Below are positions 9,879 through 21,800 of a stretch of DNA of 64,000 nucleotides, piece by piece (the stretch's first letter is position 1; the number at the start of each line of letters is the position of its first letter). The stretch is from NCBI RefSeq assembly GCF_964275005.1, contig NC_092698.1, positions 33,870,162 through 33,934,161 on the forward strand, given 5' to 3'. Below the pieces are notes generated by a model. The model was not told the origin of the DNA. It searched no databases and worked only from the letters and a program-made list of their open reading frames with translations. The position numbers were made by a program, and so were the translations under genes. The stretch comes from Diadema setosum (Eukaryota > Echinodermata > Echinoidea > Diadematoida > Diadematidae).

Positions 9879-12800
9879 GTATGTACTGCTTACACAAATT
9901 AGTAGTGAACTTGAATAAATCTTGGGAATCATCTCCAAGCATATGATTGGTGGAGTGATTCTAGAGAAATAAATATCATCGCGTAAAATTGCTGAAGGGA
10001 TCGGATTACACTGACCATTCAGACCGTCTGATTTGTTATCCCTGTTGTGGAGATAGATGTACACAATCCCGTGTTTGATGAATGATCGTGTAGGCATGTT
10101 GTTCCATCAACTTCAAGTTTGACAGTCGCACCTTGAATTCCTCTACTGATTCGTCTACTGTCTAGAATTCCATTACCTTCGCCAAGGCAGGAGGTTAAAT
10201 TTATGTGGCTTTCATCGGCGTTGGTTTGTTTAATGTTTGTTTGTTGTTTGGTTGGTTGGTTTGCTTGTTTGTGTGTCTGTGACTGTGGTGTGTGCAAAAT
10301 AACTCAACTGGGCCGAATTCACGAAGGTGGTACAAATGAAACCATGGTTTAAACCATGGACAAAAACCATGGAGCGCCAAGTGTCGCATGGATATTTTGT
10401 TAGGAAATTGGTCATTTCGTCGACAAAATGACCGTTTCGTTAACGAAATTATAATTTTGTGGACGAAATGTTCATTTTGTTAGAAAATGTCATTTTGTTA
10501 CAAAATAATAATTTCATCGACAGAATGACTGATTTTGTAATGAAATATTCAATGAGACACTTGGCACTCCATGATTTTTGTCCGTGGTTTAAACCATGGT
10601 TTCATTTGTACCACCTTCGTGAATTCGGGCCAAAAAGTATTTTGTGAACGGATGTGGATGAAACGTGCAGGAAAGATTGAGAATGATACAATACAAGGAA
10701 CAGATGATTAAATTTTGGTAGTTAAGGGAATTTCTATGGATTTTATGAAGGATTCTTGATATTTTGGCAGGTAGGGTCAATGATCTTGGGAGTCAAGCTG
10801 CGCATTTTTTGAGGTTTGCATACGCACACTAAAGTGCATGCTACGGATATAAATACTGACTAAATAGTCAAGGGTTTGCTACGCGTACTACTTTAGGGCG
10901 AGGCGAGTCGCGCAGCGCAGCTGCAAATTGATGACGTAACAAAAGGCTCCTAGAGGTATCTGCCTCTATGTTGGGAAACCGGGCGATTTTCAGCGTGCAT
11001 ACATGTGGGTGGAAATCACTGATTTCTATTGAAGAACGAGGTCAGTGGTGGAAATACAAAGTGTAAGCTGCTTGGTGGAGGTCTGTGCTCTCAGAGTACT
11101 TCTCTAGTTTTAGTTTTTAATATGCTTGTCATTCAGTTGTGAATATTTACGCCAGCGTTAGATGTGTCTAGTCTCAGAGCACTCTTTTGTGTGCATTTTT
11201 TAATGATCGAAAGTAATCTAGCCCGTTGGGGCATTGTAAGCAGATCTGTCTTGGCATTATCAGTCGATACACTATGCTAAAAATGTAGGCTTGATCTAGG
11301 CCTAAGGAGGTCTCGACAGAAATGAAGAGAGGATCAGAAACGGTGAATTTTGATTGATAAAGAGTCTAAAGCCTATGTTAGAGATCTATCAATAAACTAA
11401 GTAAAAAACTAACCAAAATTTAATTGCGCGCAAAGGCATGATTTGTACTTGTACTTGTAGCTGATAGTCAAACTTTGAATGGCATTATGGTCGAATAATG
11501 GAATACTTGCTTGATAGACCACATTAGACTCCTTGGAGTCCTTGATGAGGGTCTTCAACATTTGTTTTTACTGATTATATGACATAGATAATAATGATAA
11601 TAATAATAATGATAATAATTATAATAGACAACATATCAGGAGCGCTTATTAATACTTATGTTTCTAAGCGCATTAATATGGATAAAATCTTAAACGAACA
11701 TACAGCTAGTACTAGTAATGTATAGTGTGATAGATAAAAGAAATTTGGATTTTGTAAATAATTAATGTGGAATGCAGAGTCATCCAAGAGTCAGGAGATA
11801 ATGTACAGCTGTACTCCAATTTCGGCATTTACTGACATTTTGCTCGTACCCATGCTCATGCTCATAATGGCTTTCTTGTCAGTGTGATGGTTTGTAGCAG
11901 ATGTGGTACACGTGTAGAGTGACAGAGATTCATAATGACTTATGTATCAACCAAGGAGCTTGTTTAGAAATGTCAGACTTTAGTGCACTGATGATAGTTA
12001 CACCGAGTTTGTATGAAATAGCCAACTGGGTTCTCTATGCCACCATGACATACAGCAGTCTTAATTTGTATGTTTTGTTTACACTTGAGATGTAAACACT
12101 TCTCAGTTTTCTTTCATTCTACAGCAGTAGTTTTCCGATATCTTATTTTGTTTTTCCTCCCAGTTTCCGTAGGCCTCAGTATGGGTTTACTTGATAAGAC
12201 TTGTAGTCGTAAATGTAATTGAGAATACAGTTGTACAGTGTAGCTTTACTCCAATTTTGTAGGCCTGTGCAAGTATAAATGTGCTCAGAACTCGTAAAGC
12301 TCAATGCACTGTGATGCAAAAGAGGGGACAGTCAGTGTAACAATACCCAGTGTTACATGATAAGTTTGTGTTAAGACAGAGATAATCAACACAGCCAGCT
12401 TATCAAAAGAACCTTGGCACATTGCCAATATTGGCAGACATTTTGTCTCACAGTGAGGAAGCAATCTTTCCAAGTTAATAGACCTTAATTCCACATTGCA
12501 ACGAACTTTCAAGTCAAAGACAAAATATTTAGATGGTGAGATATTTCCCACTTAAGTTCCCATATCATATACATATTTAAGCCCCATAATATGGCAAAAA
12601 AGCTAGGAAAAAGTATATATTCCAGACTATGAACTTCACCAATTATTGTGATATAGGAGCTTATGTGAAGATTACACTGCATGCATACTTAATCCAGGAA
12701 AGTGTCAATACTGCTAGAGACTGTCAGGGAATTCTCTCTGTCACTTGCTACAATGCCAAAGTGTCTTATAAGTCATCAGTGCAGCCCATGACTCGTGTAT

Positions 12801-15800
12801 TCCATGTACAATTGTAACTTACAATGTATTGCCCTTTAATTATAACTGATCTCCAAATTTGTAGGTTAGTACAGATCTTCTGAGCAATAATGTGTTGTGA
12901 ATAAGAAATATCAGGTTTTATGCTCTGAAGATGCATTTCTTTTGTGAAGTGACAATGTTTTAGTCCTAGTAAAAAGGGTATAATTAGATGCGATTACCAC
13001 ATAAATGCACTCTGCCAGTGCTTTCTGCACAGTAAGTATGCATTACCGGATGTGCACAAGTGAACACTGAAAGTGTGACCCCACTTTACCTCCATGTGTT
13101 GCCTGTATGTGTGCAAGATCACCTCATTCGTTTGCAAGTTGCATACAGCCAGAATACAGTGTACAGACACAGTAGATACAATTGTAGGGACAAAATGTTT
13201 ACATTGATATGCAGTGGTTAATCTTACAATTGTGTGACATCTTGTGGGACACTGGTGGCATACATGTACATAATGTGTCTGTGTGTGTGACTGTGGGGGG
13301 GGGGGGAGATAATTCATAGGTTATACAGGTCGTTGCCTATGTGTGTGAGCCTTACATTACTTGAACATGAGACAGGGTTATCTCCTGACCTATGATGTAC
13401 AATATAAAGTCAAGTCCACTGTACGTGTAGGTACACTATTCAATATTACATCCTATTAGCCGTCTTGGTCACGTATCTATTTGTAACTGCAGCTAAGAAT
13501 GGAATTTTGCATATTCTTAATTTCTGTGAAAACAAATAATAAACATCTATGATGACTTCCTTGTCGTGAGAGTTGTGTTGTTGTGGACAGTATGGCTGAA
13601 CTTTCAAAATTCTGTATGACTATATATGACTTTGACTGAGTCAATAAAAAATGTTGTGGTATTATAATTATAAAATATAAATTATTATAATGTTATATTC
13701 TTTTCAAAATAGAGAAAATGTGAAGACAGTGTGTGATACCAGTCCAAGTATGGCAACTGTTTTTGACTCAGTTTCGCTTTCCTGGCTTGCAACTATTGGA
13801 TTTCCTAAGGAGTTTTCAGCAGCTTTATTACAGTGTATTTCTTATTATCATTTTTTGTCGAGCCCACCGTAGGTGAGGGGAGACTAAGAGATCGCCTGCA
13901 GGGTCCGTCGTCTGTCCGTAATGCTACAAAAACTTGAATAACTCTCTACTGAGGACTTCAATTTCAATCAAACTTGGAGGGAAGATTGGTTATACAAAGT
14001 TACACATTTTACCAAGCATTAAGATCATCTCAAGGTCAAAGGTAACAGCCAGGGGTCAATAAACTTTAGGGCCAAATGTTCAATTTTTACGGGCCATTTC
14101 GATTATGGCTCATAACTTTTGATGTATGTCCGTTTGTGAGCAAACTTGGATGGTAGATGTCCCTTGGGAGTTGAAGGTCACCACAAGGTCAAAGGTCACA
14201 GACAGGAGTCAATGAAATTTTAGGGCCCAATGTTAAGTTTTTACAGCACATTTTGATTATGGCTCATAACTTTTGCTGTATATGTCCATTTGTGACCAAA
14301 CTTGGATGGTACAGTAGATGTCCCTGTGGGAGTTGAAGTTCATCACAAGGTCAAAGGTCACGGACAGGGGTCAACAAACTTCTAAGGCCCAATGTTAAGT
14401 TTTTACGACGCGTTAAAAATTATGGCTCAGCACTTTTTATCCATATGTCCGTTTGTGACCAAACTTGGCTGGCGAATGTCTCTTGGGGAGTTGAAGTTCA
14501 TCACAAGGTCAAAGATCATAGGTGGGGTCAATGAACTTCCGGGAGTTAGAAAAGCATTAATATCTTCTATGCAAATGGGTGAGGCACATTTTGGCGGGTG
14601 CTGTTCGTTATTCCGAAGGTTTGCTATTCCGAAGGTTCGTTATTCTAAAGGTTTGTTAATCCGAATCACACAAATTCCCTATACCTAGAGGTTCGTTAAT
14701 CCGAAAATGAAAAAGGGTTCGTTAATCCGAACATTTGTGGCGTTATTCCGAAGGTTCGTTATTCCGAAGATTTGTTAATCCGAAATTCGGAATAACGAAC
14801 CTTTGGAATAACGAATCTTCGGACTGAAGAGCCTTCAGAATAACGAACCTTCGGAATAACGAATCTTCGGACTGAAGAGCCTTCGGAATAATGAATCTTC
14901 GGACTGAAGAGCCTTCGGAATAACGAACCTTCGGAATAACAAGCTGTAACCCATTTTGGCACTTGCCTTGTTTTGTTTTGTTTTTTTGCTACTACACTTT
15001 TACATCTGTACACATGTATACATATGATGTGTATCCAAATGGTATGCATGTAATTGACGTACAGTGTATGGACAGGCAATAGTGTGCCCCATGTCATTCC
15101 AGAACACCAGCTCATATTCAGAGAGTGCTGTTTTGGCTGCGTAGTCCTGATTGTTGACAGTAGGAACCAGAATCGTGTTTTCCACATGGATTTCCTGTGT
15201 GAGACTGCCTCGCTCACACTTCCCGTATCTACCTCCACTGGTTGTCTATAGATGACAGGCGTGAAAGGTGAAAAGGATGTTTAGTGCTGCACTAGTGCGC
15301 TATGACGAAGACATTAATTTGAAATACGGTCAGTTTACTTCACTGTGTTTCATAGGCATGAACTGTGATGGTGACATGTGCTGAAAGTGCATTGCAATAA
15401 AATGTGTTTTTGTAGCATTCCAACCAAAAAAAAAGTAATAATAAAAAAATAAAAAAAATTGTTAATTTATAGATACAGGTTATTCATCCTTGTACTGTAT
15501 ACAGTATGTTATCAAAAAGGCAACTTGCACAGGGCCTTTCTAATTTGCCAACAAGTTTGAATGAGTAGTTTCATGGCTACACAAACGTCGTAAGGCTGAC
15601 ATAAACCACAAATTATGTCTGTGCTCTGTCTTTAAACTTGACAGTTAAATCCTGATCATAGAAATACAAATCTGAGCCATGTAATGAGACAAAATTCCTC
15701 CACTACCCTGTACCTAATGTACAATGAACATGTAGTTCTTGTTTAAATCAGTTTGACAAAGCCAGAGTAATTGCCCGACCACTTTCTCCCAAGTTTCATG

Positions 15801-18800
15801 ATCAAATGTGGTATAAGAATAAGGTACTTTAGAATTATGATTTTGTCATTAGATTTGTTAGCATTTTACTGCTATATTGTGTGATATTCATCTCTTTTTG
15901 ATGTTTCTATTCTTCTTGTTGGTCATCCCAGCCTTTTGTATTATATGACAGGCCATTAAATGCATTTTGCTTGATGTGACATCAATTCTATTCTGTTCAG
16001 CTATAGACTGAAAAAAAACCCCAGTACAAATGGTACAAATGGTACAAATGTATGTGTATAAAATATTTATCATTAAAGTGATGGATGTGTTCAAAAACAA
16101 GTACAAAATTATCTCTAATAGCAAGCATATCATGCTTGTGACTTTATATTCATATGGGTTGTACATGTACACTGGACTAATCACAATTTATGACAAACAA
16201 AAGCACCATGAAGACTGCTGTATGAAGTCATGTAAACTTGAAATACTACTGGAATAAAGAACAGTGAGATAGTATGCTGTTATCCTCATGGTACAATATG
16301 TATGTCCTATCAACCTTAAGGGAGAATGACTTTGGAACAGGAACAGGTAAAATACAGGATGTACACTTCCCACAGTCAAGACTATTCTTTTTTATTTAGC
16401 ACTGAGCAGTTCAAAATTTTCAAACAAATTGGAAAATTGGTGAAAATTAAGAAATTTCAGTGAAGAACACTGTATTTCCAGGACTTTCAATAGCTGACTC
16501 AGTAAGAGTTAGCATTGTCGAGGTCTCGGGTTTGAATCCCCATGGAATCCCATCATCTTTGCTCATTTTCATGCATAACACTGAATTTGAAATTTTCATA
16601 CAAAAAAAAAAAAACTTTATCACTTTGGTGATTATTTGCATTTAGCCCAAACTTAATTTCTCTCCTTCTGGTTTATGTCAGGTTTATAATAGCTTCTGAC
16701 CATACAAGCAATGAAAATGAAGGGATTATTAAAGGGACAAACACTGTACTACATGTACCTCCCTGGTACTACACTACATGTGGACAACATACACTGTACA
16801 GTATGTAGAGCTTTCCATAGCTCAGTGGGTATTATAAGAGCACTGGTCTGGCAATACAGAGGTCTAGAGTACAAATCCAGATGGAATGCCGTCTTTTTAG
16901 CTACATGTAATTTTTATTCAGTTCATGTTTGTTTGTTTGTTTTTTTATTATCTCAACTTTTTGACATACTGTACATTTAAATCTGAGTTTGCCTTATTTT
17001 AAGTATAACTGCAGATATGAACAAAGCAAGTGATGTCACAGAAATCTGTTACAACACAATTGTGGTTTTTATATGTTAGGTAAAAGAACCCTGCTGTGTT
17101 TGATGTGATCCAGTACTTCCTGTGAGTAATAACAGAAATTGAAGATGAATCAAAGTGAACTGTAATGCCAGACAAGTAGTTTCTCTCTGGGCTTGATATG
17201 AAGTTGTGGTTTCCATTACTACAGTACAGCATTGTTGATGTATTATTGTACCTGTACAGTACACTAAGGTATTGTAATCAATGCCATTTGCCCTGCAGGG
17301 GAGTATTTCACCACTTGACGGGAAATAATCATAATTGTGACAGTTTATTACAATTTAAATCCTGGTTCTGTTCTTCCACATTCAATACATGTACACTAAA
17401 CAAGTACAGTACAAGGTATATTTGTAGTGTGTTGGCTTGGATAATTGTTGTATAATGTGTAGTACAAAGCTTTTTCCCTGTACAAGAAAATGACAGACCA
17501 CTGGACCAAAATTTAAACCATAATGGTTAATTTAAACCTTTTTATGCCTCCGCCACGAAGTGGTGCCGGAGGCATTATGTTTTCGGGTTGTCCGTCCGTC
17601 CGTCCGTACGTCCGTACGTCTGTACGTCCGTCCGTCCGTCCGCTTTCGTTTACGCGATAACTTGAGTAATATTTACTGGAATTTTACCAAACTTGGTCCA
17701 AGTATGAAGTATGATGGGGCAATTATTTGATTAGATTTTGGGTGAAATCAGCTAAAGGTCAAAGGTCAAGGTCAAATTATGAAATTGTATCCGTTTACGC
17801 GATAACTCAAGACTGGATAGAGCAAATTTCACCAAACTTTGTTGGAGGATGATGTATAATGGGACAATTACTTGATTAGTTTTTCAGTGAAATCGGACAG
17901 AGGTCAAAGGTCAAAGATCAAGGTCAAATCCTAAAATTTATCTGTTTACGTGATAACTCAAAACTGGATGAAGCAGCTTTCACCAAACTTGGTCCAAGGA
18001 TGATGTATGATAGGACAATTAGTTGAGTAGATTTTAGTGATATTGGCAAGAGGTCAAACAGTCAAGGTCAAATGCTACAAATGTTGCAATTTCCCCCATA
18101 TCTATGCAATGCCCAAAGGTATTTTCTTGAAACTTGGTGTGGACATGTACTACTGCGTAGAGATTCTCCAGAGAGAGTTTCATGTCATAAGGTCAAAGGT
18201 CAAAAAGTCAAAGGTTAGGTGAAAATGTTGCAATATCACTTTTCTCGCAAATGGTTCAATGTATCTTCGTGGAACTTGGTACAGTTGTACATACGCATGT
18301 ACTGACTGGCAGGGATTATCTAGGGAATTTAGGGGTCATGGGTCAATAGTCAGGGGTGAAAGGTCAAGGTCATCTCAAAATTTTACTATTTCCCTCATAT
18401 ACTAGTATATGCAATGCTTGCATTATCAGTTTCAAAAATTAATACATGCATTACCTAATGGAGATTCTCTGGGAAATTTCCAGCCAAAAGGTCAAAGGTT
18501 AAGGGTCAAAGGCCAGGTTTCAATGCCCCCCCCCCCCCAAAAAAAAAAAAAAAAATCCATTTTGTACCGTCATTACACTCTTTCTTCATATCTTGGAAAT
18601 TACTCAATGCATAAACTTATAAAAAGGTCTGTCAGAATTCAAGTAAAAATTCTCAATTCCCCATATGTGTACCTGCACTCTTAAAAAATGAAAGCAAACC
18701 CAGTTCAAGACATTCTGACAAACCTGTCATTTCAATATTTTGCCAGTTATGTGAAACTGTCATGGATCACACATTGTGAAGACATTGTACTATACGCCTA

Positions 18801-21800
18801 TTGGGAGAATCATGCATTATGGCGGAGGCATCAGTTGCCATAGCGACATTTCTAGTTTTTTCATGTTGATTGTATTTCAGGAGCTCTATGTTGTACTTAC
18901 TGCAACAAAGTCGGTGTTTTAATTTTGACAATTTCTTTGAGAGAGATTTATTGAATATTCTCTTGAATTTCAAGTGCAGACCACAGTCGTAATTCGGGTG
19001 TATTCTGATAGAGATTGCAATTTGTGTAAGAAGCACTAACTTTTTGGCAACAGGAGGATACATGTACATGTATGTGATTATTCATCTCAAATTCTGCTCC
19101 TTCGAACGACTTTGTACAGGTCACTGAAGTCACTCAGATGTGTTCAGCTGGAGGTAATGATATTTATACAAAGCTTATTCACAAGCTGAATACCAGTTAT
19201 ATTCATGCTTTTTTCAGCTTACATTCATATAAATCCATAGTGATCCCATGAATCGATGGTCAAGATCTTTTTCTGAGACAGGGATGTTAAGACATACACA
19301 AACAGAGCATAATACAATTTAAGAAGCCATATGTGACAAAATATTAATGAATAAAACATATATACATGTAGTATTATGACATTATGACATAACAGAACAT
19401 GGCTATATAGCCAAGTATGTAATTGTACCATGATATTCAATATCAAAACATATCCCAGGAATGTGACAGAATAGTGGATTGACAACATCTGGAGTAATAT
19501 TACGGGTAGTTAAAGGGGATGGCTAGTAACTGATCAGTGGGAATCAGTGGGAATGCTGGGGGATGATCGTTCCAATCCTTGTGGGATTCATTTAAGAGTA
19601 CATTTCTTTTGTTGTGTGAAAATGATTGATTGTTAACGGCCCATTAACGATCGCCCCGACACTGTACAGGCATGCTAACCCGGAAACATTGAACTGTGCA
19701 TTACTTGAATATGAGACCATTCTGAAACAAATAATTTTCACACAACAATAGATACATGTACATTGTACTCTTAAATGAATCCCACTTAAGGATTGGAACA
19801 ATCATCCCCCAGCATTCCCACTGATTCCCACTGATCAATTATTAGCCATCCCCTTTAATGTGCTAACATTTTGCCATAATAACTGTATTGTACAGGTTAT
19901 ATTGAAACAAAAGGTGTGGTTAAGACGGGATGTGGAGAGACATTTTGCCATAATAACTGTATTGTAGAGGTTATATTGAAACAAAAGATGTGGTTAAGAC
20001 GGGATGTGGAGAGAGAGGGAGAAAGCGAAGCCTCAATCCTTGCTTGCTGCTGTAATGCTTTTATTATCATCTTAGTACAAACAGAAACTCCACAGCATGA
20101 AAGTTAATTTACATTGTGGTTTAATTTGAACTTGAGAAAAACTGAAAGTGAAGATGGAATGCTTTTATTTTCGTGTTGGTTAAACTGCCAACACTTCAGA
20201 GGGTGTCATAAGATATATATCGTAAGAAAAAGTGTTTTACGTACAAGGACATGTATTATGAGAGTTTTCCATTGCACATTTAATACTGCATTTGAAATGT
20301 CCTTTCCATAAGGGGAGGATATTAACAGAGTATCAAAGGCAGACAAAAAGTGCATATTGATGCAAGGTTACATGTACAGCACTCCCACAGAGCACTGCGT
20401 ACCAGTCAGTTGTTTGAATTATGAAGATAATTACACTGATTATTCAGTTAGTATGTAATTGATACTTTCTGGGCAGATACTGTGTAAAGTGTACATCATG
20501 TCAGCACTGGTTAGCAGAACAGTTATTAGACCCATAATTGCGTCTGCATGTACAGTGTACAACCGTACAGTGTCGCTGTACAAATGTACATGCAGTTGTT
20601 GGTATGCATTTAATTTCCTGTCCATTTTCTTTGCACATGTATAAGTGTACAATGTAAGTGTAGGTATTTCTTTTAGACCTACATTTTACATCAGAAATCT
20701 TTTAATTATTTTCAGTCTTGAATGTCTTTATTGGATTATTAAGTACAGCTGTAGGTATAAATTTGCTAGTTGTACATGTACATTGCAAAGTCAGTCTGCT
20801 GTCACAAATTAGGATAGAGTATCATACATTTATACTCCAGTGTCATGTGTCAATCTAATCCAGCATTTAAAACTTCAATAATGTATAAGAATTGTGGTAC
20901 GTTGTGTGTGGTTTCAATATACCATAATCATCCTACTGTATTTGAAAATAATAGACATTTTGCCAAATATAGTTTTTTTTTTAATTAATTCAGATTAGAA
21001 TACTACTACAGTTGAATTTGAAAGGTAATGTGTGACATTGCTGTAAAGTTTGTGAAATGCAAGCTGAAGTTAAAAGGATTATTTTTTCTTTTAGCCTGAT
21101 GAATGTAGCCTCAATTTGTCTGATTTTGTTTTATGATTATTTGTTTTTCTGAGAATTTATAGGAGATTATGATTATACATATACTCTGGTTTCTGATTTG
21201 TAGTGAGAATAACGTGTGAAGAATGTGCAGTGCAAACCAATCAGTTTGTTTATAATATGATGCAATGCATTTACCATTGGGTTCATGTGCATACTGAATT
21301 CCACTCGTAAGACTACAGTTTGAAGGCTTAAACTTTTTGGCAGTTGATGTCAAACTGAGGAGGTGCAGTGATTGATGTCCTTTGTTAAAAATTACATTGT
21401 ACATCTATGAACCTTGATATTGTGTACCTTCTGCATTCCTTAGCCCCTACATGTAAACAAATCCAATCAGTTTACAGTGTAGCTTTTCCCCTTTTTGTTT
21501 CTAGAAACTCAAAGTTTATCTTTTTGTGTTGGTGACTTCCTTCTTGTCCAATTTTATGAACTTTGGACACAGACATTTACATTGAAAAGCTGTTGAACAA
21601 ATGTATGTGTCACATCCCTCGTCTAGACAATTAATAGCTACAGTTTTATCTACAGTACATAAATAGACAGCTTGCCGTATGATTTTTTTTTCTCTCCCAA
21701 ATCTCTCACACTTTGAAGTTTTTAAGTAAACATATTTGTGGTTGTGTGATGAAATAATCAATTCTGAATTGGTTAGGACCACCAGAAACAATTGATTGGA

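Noticed and set aside
14560..14965. CRISPR-like regularly spaced short repeats
   Set aside because: The units are contiguous, switch strand and lack unique spacers. The genome is eukaryotic.
14759..15238. 159-codon minus-strand open frame
   Set aside because: Its C-terminal third is a translation of the TTCCGAA array and the rest is intronic AT-rich sequence without splice logic.
16809..16890. Functional tRNA gene
   Set aside because: Box A is good but box B is degenerate and the acceptor and T stems do not pair. The related copy nearby with a tail indicates a SINE.
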